Origin: Neoakkermansia glycaniphila
Lineage (GTDB): Bacteria > Verrucomicrobiota > Verrucomicrobiia > Verrucomicrobiales > Akkermansiaceae
Assembly: GCF_001683795.1 (NCBI RefSeq)
Contig: NZ_LIGX01000041.1
Coordinates: forward strand, 62,001 to 126,000
Length of the DNA stretch: 64,000 nt
Direction: 5' to 3'
Positions 9,055 through 15,455 of this stretch are shown here, piece by piece (positions within the stretch are counted from its first letter, which is position 1; each line of letters starts with the position of its first letter). Made by a program: the position numbers and the translations under genes. The notes below the pieces were generated by a model. The model saw only the letters and a program-made list of their open reading frames with translations, was not told the DNA's origin and did no database searches.

Positions 9055-9083
9055 TTGACCATTGGAGCGTCTGTTCGCATGCT
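9055..9083 (+). promoter_or_regulatory. Candidate promoter of the M42 peptidase / lgt pair
   Basis: TTGACC (9055) - 17 bases - CATGCT (9078). Seven bases separate it from the ATG at 9091, so transcription would start at or just before the start codon. The -10 box is weak, but the spacing repeats elsewhere in the window. Confidence 0.45.
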
Positions 9084-9090
9084 AGTGGGC

Positions 9091-10176
9091 ATGACAATCG
9101 ACGCGAATTTGCTGAAGGAGTGTTGCGATGCTCATGGCGTTTCCGGGCATGAGGGAGAGGTGCGGAATGTGTTTCGACGGGTGCTCGGGAGGATGGGTGA
9201 GGTGGCGACGGCCGGAGCGGGCAATATCGTGTGCGAGCGGGCGGGTGCATGGCCGCGCGTGATGCTGGCGGCTCATATGGACGAGATCGGTTTTTTGGTG
9301 CAGAGCGTCGGCGAGGACGGGTTTCTTTCGATCGTGCCGATTGGGGGGTGGTGGAATCATACGCTGCTGAGCCAGAAGGTAGTGGTGAAGACTCGTTCCG
9401 GCCGCAAGGTGCGGGGTGTGATCGGTTCGAAGCCGCCGCATTTTCTGCCGGAGAATCAGCGCAATTCGGTGCTGCCCATTGAGGCTCTTTTTGTGGATGT
9501 GGGCGCCGCCAGTGCGGATGAGGTGGCGGAGCTGGGGATTGCCCTGGGGGATCCGGTGGCTCCGGGCGTGGAGCTGGAGGCTTTCGATATGCCGCACCGT
9601 TGGGTTGGCAAGGCGTTCGATAATCGCGCGGGGTTTTATGCGATGCTTGAGGTGATGCGGGGGCTGGAAGGTTGCGAGTTGCCGAATACGCTGATTGCCG
9701 CTGGGACGGTGCAGGAGGAGGTGGGCACCCGCGGCGCCCGTACGGTGGGCGAGCTGGCGGAGATGGATTGCGCGATTGTGCTGGAAGGTCCGCCTGCCGA
9801 TGATACTCCCGGTTTTGCCGGGTCGGGGAGGCAGGGTGTGCTCGGTAAGGGCGCGCAGGTGCGTATGTACGATCCGACGGCGATTATGAATCCCGCTTTG
9901 GTGGAGCTGGTGCGCCGGACGGCCGAGGAGAACGGTATTCCTTTTCAGATGACGGTGCGCCGCAGCGGCGGTACGGATGCCGGGGCGTTGCAGTTTGTCG
10001 GGCCGGGGGTTCCCTGCGTGGTGATCGGCGTGCCGACCCGCTATATTCATGCGCATCACGGTGTGCTGGATGACCGTGATTTGCAGGCGGTGATCGATTT
10101 GACGATGGCGCTGGTGAAGAAGCTGGATGCCGCCGCCGTAGTTTCCCTGACCGATTACGAATCCCTTGACGCTTGA
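9091..10176 (+). CDS. M42-family metallo-aminopeptidase
   Basis: 361 residues from ATG 9091. Motifs of M42 glutamyl/tetrahedral aminopeptidases are present in order: AHMDEIGF (His and Asp metal region), AFDNRAG (bridging Asp), VQEEVGTRGA (catalytic Glu pair), SGGTDAG and PTRYIHAHHGV (last metal His). These enzymes form large dodecameric cytosolic particles that trim peptides from the N-terminus. ATGs at 9079 and a TTG at 9055 are also in frame; 9091 is preferred because it fits the family start and lies seven bases after a candidate -10 box. The stop codon overlaps the lgt start by one base (TGATG), so the two genes are cotranscribed. Substrate preference cannot be read from sequence; a cellulase annotation, common for M42 proteins, would be wrong. 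Confidence 0.9.
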   Translation: MTIDANLLKECCDAHGVSGHEGEVRNVFRRVLGRMGEVATAGAGNIVCERAGAWPRVMLAAHMDEIGFLVQSVGEDGFLSIVPIGGWWNHTLLSQKVVVKTRSGRKVRGVIGSKPPHFLPENQRNSVLPIEALFVDVGAASADEVAELGIALGDPVAPGVELEAFDMPHRWVGKAFDNRAGFYAMLEVMRGLEGCELPNTLIAAGTVQEEVGTRGARTVGELAEMDCAIVLEGPPADDTPGFAGSGRQGVLGKGAQVRMYDPTAIMNPALVELVRRTAEENGIPFQMTVRRSGGTDAGALQFVGPGVPCVVIGVPTRYIHAHHGVLDDRDLQAVIDLTMALVKKLDAAAVVSLTDYESLDA

Positions 10177-11168
10177 TGAATATGAATTATGTGCATGATC
10201 TGAATCCCGTTATTTTCCACATTACGGAGTCGATTGCCGTGCGGTGGTACGGGCTGGCCTATTTGCTCGGTTTTGTGGTCGGGTATTATTTGCTGTTTTG
10301 TTTGTCGAAGCGCGAGCTTTATCCTGTGCCGAAGGAGAAGCTGGCCGATTTTGTGACGCTGACGGCGATTTTCGGGGTTCTGATCGGTGGACGGCTGGGG
10401 TATGTGCTGTTTTACATGATTCCGCGCGAGGGGTTGTCCTCTTTTATGGAGCATCCGTGGAATGCGGTGATGGTGAATGAGGGGGGGATGGCTAGCCATG
10501 GCGGTATTCTCGGCGTGTGCCTGTTTGTGTGGTATTATGCCCGCAGGCACCGGTTGAGCTGGTTGGCGACGATGGACGGGCTGGCTATTGTGGCTCCCGT
10601 CGGGATTTTTTTCGGTCGTGTCGCCAATTTCATCAACGGTGAGTTGTATGGCCGCATGACGTCGGCGGATAATCCTCTGGCCATGCGTTTTCCCGAGGAG
10701 ATGAAGTTGTATTCCGTGGAGGAGATGCAGGAGAAGGTGGTGCCCGTGCTGAATACGTTGCATCATGAGATGGGGCTCCAGGTGCCGGATAAGTATGAAG
10801 GCGGTTCGGTGCAATGGCTGATCGATCAGGTGCGTGAGAATTCGCAGGTGAGGGAGACGGTGGGGAATGTGCTGCATCCCCGGTATCCTTCGCAGTTGTT
10901 TGAGGCTTTGGCGGAGGGTTTGTTCATTTTCCTGATTCTGTGGTGGATTCGCCTGCGTTTCCCGAAGGCTCCGCACGGTTTGTTCTGCGCCCTGTTCTGC
11001 TTCCTGTATGCGTTCGGCCGTATTTTGACGGAGTGTTACCGTGAACCTGATGCGGCGATGTGGGGCGTGCTGACGCGGGGGCAGTATCTGTCGTTCGGCA
11101 TTATTCTGGGCGGTTTTGTTTTGCTGGTTCCGGTGTGGAGGCAGTGGAAGGCCGGCAGGCAGAAATGA
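10176..11168 (+). CDS. lgt: Prolipoprotein diacylglyceryl transferase
   Basis: 330 residues. Lgt moves a diacylglyceryl group from phosphatidylglycerol to the lipobox cysteine of prolipoproteins in the inner membrane. Seen here: VRWYGLAYLLGF near the start, GRLGYVLFY, GGMASHGG, the Lgt signature GRVANFINGELYGR, and HPSQLFEA-like HPRYPSQLFEALAEG, within several membrane helices. Between MRFPEE and HPRYPSQ there is an insertion of about 55 polar residues, which makes the protein longer than the usual 260-290; it would sit in the periplasmic head. ATG 10176 overlaps the stop of the upstream peptidase. The window encodes several lipoprotein substrates (11431, 14413, 14840). Confidence 0.95.
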   Translation: MNMNYVHDLNPVIFHITESIAVRWYGLAYLLGFVVGYYLLFCLSKRELYPVPKEKLADFVTLTAIFGVLIGGRLGYVLFYMIPREGLSSFMEHPWNAVMVNEGGMASHGGILGVCLFVWYYARRHRLSWLATMDGLAIVAPVGIFFGRVANFINGELYGRMTSADNPLAMRFPEEMKLYSVEEMQEKVVPVLNTLHHEMGLQVPDKYEGGSVQWLIDQVRENSQVRETVGNVLHPRYPSQLFEALAEGLFIFLILWWIRLRFPKAPHGLFCALFCFLYAFGRILTECYREPDAAMWGVLTRGQYLSFGIILGGFVLLVPVWRQWKAGRQK

Positions 11169-11206
11169 CATTCGTGGAAAAATAATTCATTTTTACGATT
11201 TTTAGC

Positions 11207-11235
11207 TTGCCAAAATGGAGAGGCTTGTGTAGACT
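11207..11235 (+). promoter_or_regulatory. tRNA-Tyr promoter
   Basis: TTGCCA (11207) - 17 bases - TAGACT (11230), ending 21 bases before the mature tRNA. The same -10 hexamer in the context TGTAGACTCC precedes tRNA-Asn. Confidence 0.8.
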
Positions 11236-11256
11236 CCCGTCGCACCAAGTGCAAGT

Positions 11257-11341
11257 GGGTAGGTTCCCGAGCGGTCAAAGGGGGCAGACTGTAAATCTGT
11301 TAGCTATGCTTTCGAAGGTTCGAATCCTTCCCTACCCACCA
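11257..11341 (+). tRNA. tRNA-Tyr (anticodon GTA)
   Basis: 85 nt with encoded CCA. Acceptor stem GGGTAGG/CCTACCC, discriminator A, anticodon loop CTGTAAA and a long class II variable arm, followed by GGTTCGAATCC in the T arm. It has its own promoter and terminator, so it is a single-gene unit. Confidence 0.97.
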
Positions 11342-11352
11342 TTCATTTTACG

Positions 11353-11382
11353 AGCCCTTTCCTAGGAAAGGGCTTTTTCTTT
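11353..11382 (+). terminator. Terminator of tRNA-Tyr
   Basis: Perfect 10-bp stem AGCCCTTTCC / GGAAAGGGCT with a TA loop, followed by TTTTCTTT. It starts 12 bases after the tRNA. Confidence 0.9.
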
Positions 11383-11430
11383 GTCAGGATGGCGAGGGTG
11401 TGGCTCCGACGAGAGGTGCGAGAGGCCGGG

Positions 11431-12351
11431 TTATTCCCGGATGCCGGGGATCGGTCTGCCGATCCAGACTTGGGGGCGTTTTTGCCGGAGCAGGTCTGCC
11501 AGTGTGGCGGCGGTGTCGTACATCATGGTGCTTTCGCGGATTTCGTGGTTTTTCCGGATGTCCGGCCCTGTGATGACGAATGGTACTTCCATTTCCGCCA
11601 TGGTTTTGCCGCCGTGGTTTTTGGCTTGTCCGCCATGGTCTGCGGTGAAGATGACGTATGCCGTTTTGGCGATGGGGCTTTGTTCGACTGCAGCTCGTAT
11701 GTCGCCGACGTAGCGGTCGATTGCCATGGCCTGTTTCATGTATTCTGGGGAGAGCCATCCGTTTTTATGCCCGGTTGTGTCCGGTTCATGAAAGGCGATG
11801 AAGGTGAGGGTCGGCTGTTTTTCGCGGATGAAGCGGATGGCTTCCTTGGCAATGGCGGTGTCGCTGCCCTGTTTGCTGAGGGTTTCGCTTCCTTTGTCGA
11901 AGAGGCAGTCCATGATTTCCCAGTTGTAGAAGTAGCCTGTGGTTGCATTGGGGGTGGCCGAGCGGATGAGGCCGAAGATGCCCGGGAAGCGCCCGTAGCT
12001 GCCTGTTTCCCGGGGCGGAAGGTCGGGATGCTTGCTGCCCCATGTGGTGTAGCCGTGCAGTTCGGGGGATGCTCCCATGAGCATGGATGCCCAGTTGGCC
12101 GCACTGGAGGAGGGGAGGACGGAGCGGTGTTTCAAGGTGAATGAGCCGTTTTTCATCATGGCTTCGATATGTGGGAAGCTGCCGGGATGGTTCCGGAGGG
12201 TTTCGGCGCTGAAGCCATCCGATCCGATGACGACGATGTGTACCGGGGTGGGAGCGGGGGTGTCCGCGGTTTTTTCGTTTTCATGGCGGTTGCATCCGCC
12301 GAGGAGGAGAGGGCCAAGCAGGAGCAGGGAGGCATGTATGTTGATTTTCAT
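11431..12351 (-). CDS. Alkaline-phosphatase-superfamily lipoprotein (nucleotide pyrophosphatase/phosphodiesterase-like)
   Basis: 306 residues. A lipoprotein signal peptide ends in LLGGC (Cys20). The mature protein has the alkaline phosphatase fold: VIGSDGFSAE with the first metal aspartate, LPSSSAANWASM holding the likely Ser nucleophile, HEPDTTGH (Asp and His metal ligands) and FTADHGGQAKNHGG (Asp-His pair and last His). These suit type I phosphodiesterases/nucleotide pyrophosphatases, and the small size means a minimal version of the domain. It would act at the outer face of the cell on phosphodiesters or phosphate monoesters. A TAGAAT hexamer lies four bases before the ATG, but no good -35 box is seen. 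It sits alone between two tRNA units. A sulfatase or phosphoglycerol transferase activity cannot be excluded. Confidence 0.8.
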   Translation of the reverse strand: MKINIHASLLLLGPLLLGGCNRHENEKTADTPAPTPVHIVVIGSDGFSAETLRNHPGSFPHIEAMMKNGSFTLKHRSVLPSSSAANWASMLMGASPELHGYTTWGSKHPDLPPRETGSYGRFPGIFGLIRSATPNATTGYFYNWEIMDCLFDKGSETLSKQGSDTAIAKEAIRFIREKQPTLTFIAFHEPDTTGHKNGWLSPEYMKQAMAIDRYVGDIRAAVEQSPIAKTAYVIFTADHGGQAKNHGGKTMAEMEVPFVITGPDIRKNHEIRESTMMYDTAATLADLLRQKRPQVWIGRPIPGIRE

Positions 12352-12478
12352 GCTGATTCTACGTTATGGAGCATCGGAGAAATTTCAGTTTTTTCCTGTT
12401 GAAGATGTTTTACCGTGTTGCATGATGTGCCGGGAATGCCCGGCCGGGAAGAAAAATCGTTTTTTTTATAAAAAAAGC

Positions 12479-12507
12479 TTGCACGCGTGCGTCGGTTCAT
12501 GTAGACT
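12479..12507 (+). promoter_or_regulatory. tRNA-Asn promoter
   Basis: TTGCAC (12479) - 17 bases - TAGACT (12502), 12 bases before the mature tRNA. Spacing, -10 box and flanking TGTAGACTCC match the tRNA-Tyr promoter. Confidence 0.8.
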
Positions 12508-12519
12508 CCTGCCCGCAAC

Positions 12520-12594
12520 TCCTGCGTAGCTCAGTGGCAGAGCGGGTGACTGTTAATCACTAGGTCGTTGGTTCGACCCCAACCGCAGGAGCCA
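12520..12594 (+). tRNA. tRNA-Asn (anticodon GTT)
   Basis: 75 nt with encoded CCA. Acceptor stem TCCTGCG/CGCAGGA, discriminator G, anticodon loop CTGTTAA, T arm GTTGG-TTCGACC-CCAAC. Single-gene unit with its own promoter and terminator. Confidence 0.97.
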
Positions 12595-12598
12595 ATAA

Positions 12599-12630
12599 AG
12601 CCCTTCATCTTAACGGATGAGGGGCTTTTC
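12599..12630 (+). terminator. Terminator of tRNA-Asn
   Basis: An 11-bp stem (12599-12609 with 12616-12626, loop TTAACG) with one G-T pair is followed by TTTC. It starts five bases after the tRNA. Confidence 0.85.
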
Positions 12631-12740
12631 CATTTTGTGGTTTGCAGGAGTATGAAGTGTTGGATCGGTTGCCGGGCGGGAAGGGCCGGAGAGCTGATGT
12701 TTCTTTTTTCGAACTGTTCGGTTGTTGTTCGTTTTTGTGC

Positions 12741-12769
12741 TTTACAGGTTGATGTGTTGTTTGTAGAAT
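12741..12769 (+). promoter_or_regulatory. Promoter of the acyl-CoA thioesterase gene
   Basis: TTTACA (12741) - 17 bases - TAGAAT (12764), both 5 of 6 to consensus. Twelve bases separate the -10 box from ATG 12782, leaving a leader of about five bases and no room for a ribosome binding site. Confidence 0.65.
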
Positions 12770-12781
12770 GATTCCAGTTTT

Positions 12782-13213
12782 ATGAGCGAACATATTATGC
12801 TTCCCGAGGGCCGGATGCCGGCGTTGCGCGTTGAACCGATGCCTGCCGATACGAATCAGCACGGCGATGTGTTCGGCGGTTGGGTGATGAGCCAGGTGGA
12901 CCTTGCCGGGGCAAGTACGGCGATGCGGTATGCCTTGAGCCAGTATATGGTGACGCGGGCGATCAGCAGTTTGACGTTCGAGGCTCCGGTGATGGTGGGG
13001 GATGTGGTGTCGTTTTATACGGAGATCGTGAAGGTGGGGCGTACGTCGATTACGGTGCGCGTGGAGGTGTTTGCGGAGCGTATGCCGAAGATGTGCAATA
13101 ATGTGGCGAAGATTACGGAGGCAGAGCTGGTTTACGTGGCTCTGGGTGCAGATAAGACGCCGATTCCGATTGAGGAGTCGCGGGCAAATTATGCGAAGGT
13201 GTGCCCGCTTTGA
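12782..13213 (+). CDS. Hotdog-fold acyl-CoA thioesterase (YciA/BFIT type)
   Basis: 143 residues, a single hotdog domain. DTNQHGDVFGGWVMSQVD (23-40) is the signature of YciA-like acyl-CoA hydrolases, with the catalytic Asp at the end of the segment; VTRAISSLTFEAPVMVGDVV follows as usual. These cytosolic enzymes hydrolyse acyl-CoA thioesters to free acid and CoA and adjust the CoA pool or membrane lipid supply. It has its own promoter with an ultra-short leader and no Shine-Dalgarno sequence. The next gene is convergent, so it forms a one-gene unit. Chain-length preference cannot be told. Confidence 0.9.
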   Translation: MSEHIMLPEGRMPALRVEPMPADTNQHGDVFGGWVMSQVDLAGASTAMRYALSQYMVTRAISSLTFEAPVMVGDVVSFYTEIVKVGRTSITVRVEVFAERMPKMCNNVAKITEAELVYVALGADKTPIPIEESRANYAKVCPL

Positions 13214-13234
13214 CGGGGGCGCTGCACTGGGATG

Positions 13235-13265
13235 CCGCCGTTTGCCTGTGCATGCGGCGGTTTTC
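13235..13265 (+). terminator. Probable terminator after the thioesterase gene
   Basis: Short stem CCGCCG (13235-13240) / CGGCGG (13255-13260) followed by TTTTC, 22 bases after the stop. It overlaps the 3' end of the convergent gene by a base or two. The stem is only 6 bp. Confidence 0.5.
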
Positions 13266-14277
13266 AGGCGGCGTAGTAGTCCGTGACGATGCGGATGATG
13301 CGTTCCATGTGTTCGGCGGTGTATCGCTGGTCGACAGGGAGCGGGAGGAGGTTGTCCGCAAGCTGGCGTTCGGTGCTGCCGGGCGGCGTGTCGCAGGCGG
13401 TTTCCGGCCAGTACCGGGGGATGAGGATGCCGTGGTCGATGAGGTGGTTTCGAAGGCCGGGAAGTCCGGTCCACAGGGGGTAGCAGTACGGTGTGGCGAT
13501 GGAGGAGGTGTCGATGGGCAGTTTGTTGTAGTCCCGGAGGCGGTTGTGGAGATGGGTGAAGTTTTCCCAGCGGATGCGGCGTGCGGTTTCGTAGTCGATG
13601 CCGTGCATGAGGCGTTCCGTGAGTAGGGATATGCGGCGCATGGGGAGGTTGTCGAGGCGGCGTTCACTTTGTTCGCAGGCAGGGGAGGCGGCTTCGGCGG
13701 TTTGTTCGAGGCGTTGAAGGAGGTAGCCGGCTGCGGAGTAGGAGGTGTCGCGTTCGGTGAGTTGAAGGGTGGGGCGGTCGAGGACGGCGATTCCTCCGTC
13801 GGGGAGGCCGGAGTTTTTGCGGGGGCTGTAGAAGGCGGGGATGCCGGGCCGTGGAGGGGAGTAGAGGGATTGGCTGTTGTCGATGATGAGGCGGCTGCCG
13901 TAGTGGGCTGCGAGGGTGTCGATGTAGTGTTCTTTGAGGGCGTAGTAGTTGATGTAGAGGATGTGTTCGTTTGGCCGGAGGCGGGGGAGTTGTTCGAGTT
14001 CGAGCCGGGGGGTGATGCGGTATGCGGTGTGGGGGATGCCGAGGCGGGCGAGGGGCTGGAGGAGGGAGGGGCATGAGTAGGCCGGGAGGTGGAGCCGCGT
14101 GATGCCGGGGAGGTGGCGCAGGATGTATTCGAGGGCGTTTCTACCGGAGTTGAGCATGACGCTGCGGCCGGGGCGGTTTTGCGGGATGTTGCCGTATGAG
14201 GGGAGTTCGAGTCCGAAGTAGGCGCCGATTTCCGGTTCACGGCCAGGGGGTCCTGTTGTTGAGGGCGGCGGTGTCAT
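13264..14277 (-). CDS. DegT/DnrJ-like PLP-dependent enzyme of unknown substrate
   Basis: 337 residues. It resembles the aspartate-aminotransferase fold as used in the DegT/DnrJ/EryC1 family: MLNSGRNALEYILRHL (cofactor phosphate region), HLPAYSCPSLLQPL, LIIDNSQSLYS (131-140, the Asp that holds the pyridine nitrogen) and YSPRKNSGLPDGG (150-162), where Lys154 is the likely Schiff-base lysine. Sugar aminotransferases usually show a different context around this lysine, so the reaction is open. The start at 14277 is chosen because a promoter lies between it and an upstream in-frame ATG at 14328, which would be untranscribed. Neighbours are a convergent thioesterase and two lipoproteins, which give no clue to the substrate. 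Confidence 0.65.
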   Translation of the reverse strand: MTPPPSTTGPPGREPEIGAYFGLELPSYGNIPQNRPGRSVMLNSGRNALEYILRHLPGITRLHLPAYSCPSLLQPLARLGIPHTAYRITPRLELEQLPRLRPNEHILYINYYALKEHYIDTLAAHYGSRLIIDNSQSLYSPPRPGIPAFYSPRKNSGLPDGGIAVLDRPTLQLTERDTSYSAAGYLLQRLEQTAEAASPACEQSERRLDNLPMRRISLLTERLMHGIDYETARRIRWENFTHLHNRLRDYNKLPIDTSSIATPYCYPLWTGLPGLRNHLIDHGILIPRYWPETACDTPPGSTERQLADNLLPLPVDQRYTAEHMERIIRIVTDYYAA

Positions 14278-14289
14278 GTGCGTGGGGGT

Positions 14290-14318
14290 ATTAAACGGCA
14301 GGTCTGCGGATGTGTCAA
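14290..14318 (-). promoter_or_regulatory. Promoter of the DegT-like gene
   Basis: Minus strand TTGACA (14318-14313) - 17 bases - TTTAAT (14295-14290). Twelve bases separate it from ATG 14277, giving a leader of about five bases. This decides the start codon of the gene. Confidence 0.75.
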
Positions 14319-14345
14319 GAGGTTGCACTCGTTCGCTATGAAGCG

Positions 14346-14380
14346 ATGAACGGCTCCGGATGTGTGCCGGAGCCGTTCAT
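14346..14380 (-). terminator. Long G+C-rich hairpin after the lipoprotein pair
   Basis: A perfect 14-bp stem (14346-14359 with 14367-14380; core CGGCTCCGG/CCGGAGCCG) with a 7-base loop lies 33 bases after the stop at 14413. No T-run follows on either strand. Probably a terminator of the U-less type or an mRNA 3'-end stabiliser. Confidence 0.55.
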
Positions 14381-14412
14381 GGGGGTAGGGATGGTGTCGG
14401 GGCGCAGGGCGC

Positions 14413-14829
14413 TTAGAGGTAGTCGTAGAAGAATTCCCATGCGTCGATCCACGGGTGTTGTTCCGGCTCGGGGAGAGGGCCGGTTACTTCGCCGGAGTTG
14501 GCGTCGAGTTTGTAGGCTCCGGTGGCGACGTTGCCTCCATGGTTGATGTAGGCATAGACTTCGTTGGGCGGGACGACGGTGATTTGGCTGACGTTGCGGC
14601 GGAAGACGCCTCCGTCGTTTCTGCCTGCTCCGCCGCCTTTCTGGACGACGTAGAAGATTTCTCCGCTTCCGTCGGAGGAGTAGTCCTGCTGAAGGTCGTA
14701 GTTGCCCATGAGGTGTTTGGTGGAGGCACCCTTGTGGTAGTGGTCGTCGTATTCGTCGTCGTCTTTGCCGCAGGAGGCAAGGAGGAGCGCCGCTGCGAGG
14801 AGTCCGGTGGTTCGGATGATGGTTTTCAT
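14413..14829 (-). CDS. Small lipoprotein, tandem paralogue 1, unknown function
   Basis: 138 residues. Lipoprotein signal peptide with LLLASC (lipobox Cys about 20), then an acidic/His spacer (KDDDEYDDHYHKG). The mature domain shares a pattern with the adjacent gene at 14840: KHLxGNYDLQxxY, FYVVxxGG, GRxDGGxFR, then GAYxL, GPLPxPExxPWIDA and a final YDxxL. I do not recognise the family. The start is ATG 14829, the only one that gives a signal peptide. The gene follows its paralogue by 10 bases, so the two are cotranscribed. The conserved glycines, Trp and PWIDA suggest a small beta-rich domain anchored to a membrane. No catalytic residues stand out. Confidence 0.75.
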   Translation of the reverse strand: MKTIIRTTGLLAAALLLASCGKDDDEYDDHYHKGASTKHLMGNYDLQQDYSSDGSGEIFYVVQKGGGAGRNDGGVFRRNVSQITVVPPNEVYAYINHGGNVATGAYKLDANSGEVTGPLPEPEQHPWIDAWEFFYDYL

Positions 14830-14839
14830 GCGGTTGTCG

Positions 14840-15265
14840 TTACAGTTGGTGGTCGTAGTATTGCTGGGCGTCGATCCAAGGGTAGGTTTCGGGGTTGGGC
14901 AGGGGGCCTTCGACTTGTCCGGTAGCGGTGTTGAGGGAGTAGGCTCCGTTTTGGACGACGTCTCCGGCGGTGCCGATGTAGACGCAGACGGTGTCAGGAG
15001 CGGTGATGCAGAGTTTGTCGATGTCCCAGCGGAAGGCTCCGCCATCGAATCGGCCGTTGCCTCCGGAGGGGACGACGTAGAAGAGGTTGTATTCACTACG
15101 CTGCATGTAGTATTTCTGGAGGTCGTAGTTGCCTTGCAGGTGTTTGGATTCCGTGGTGGTGACGGTTTTGTTTTGGCAGTCTTTGCATTCGTCGTTGTCG
15201 CTGCATGCCGTGAGGATGCAGATGGAGTATGCTGCTGCTCCCAGATATTTGTAGAGGTGGTTCAT
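14840..15265 (-). CDS. Small lipoprotein, tandem paralogue 2, unknown function
   Basis: 141 residues. Lipoprotein signal peptide with ILTAC (Cys21) followed by CKDCQ, a CxxC pair that its paralogue lacks (C27/C30 region). The mature domain carries the same motif series as the downstream gene: KHLQGNYDLQKYY, FYVVPSGG, GRFDGGAFR, GAYSL, GPLPNPETYPWIDA and a terminal YDHQL. It is the first gene of the pair, and the upstream region 15266-15395 holds A/T-rich stretches but no promoter that I can defend. Function unknown; the duplication with divergence of the N-terminal spacer suggests surface-exposed partners. Confidence 0.75.
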   Translation of the reverse strand: MNHLYKYLGAAAYSICILTACSDNDECKDCQNKTVTTTESKHLQGNYDLQKYYMQRSEYNLFYVVPSGGNGRFDGGAFRWDIDKLCITAPDTVCVYIGTAGDVVQNGAYSLNTATGQVEGPLPNPETYPWIDAQQYYDHQL

Positions 15266-15395
15266 GGCGTTTGGCGGCGGTGGTTTCTGTCGCCGTCTTT
15301 TGTATGATTAACGTTTGAATGGCGGGAGCGTCCGAAAAAAATCGCGTTTTTGATGTTTTTTCCATTTTTTGCCGTTCTTTTCCGATGATATGCAA

Positions 15396-15423
15396 AGGAG
15401 CCGGGGCTTTTGCTCCGGCTCCT
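15396..15423 (-). terminator. Hairpin after the DUF4838 gene
   Basis: A 12-bp stem (15396-15407 with 15412-15423, one G-T pair) with a TTTT loop, 33 bases after the stop at 15456. No T-run follows on the minus strand. Same distance and core letters (GGAGCCGG/CCGGCTCC) as the hairpin at 14346. Confidence 0.55.
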
Positions 15424-15455
15424 GAAGGAGGTGGTTGAAGGCAATGGGCCGATGG

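Noticed and set aside
14278..14328. Upstream ATG (14328) for the DegT-like gene
   Set aside because: A good TTGACA-17-TTTAAT promoter lies between this ATG and 14277, so the upstream codons would not be transcribed from it.
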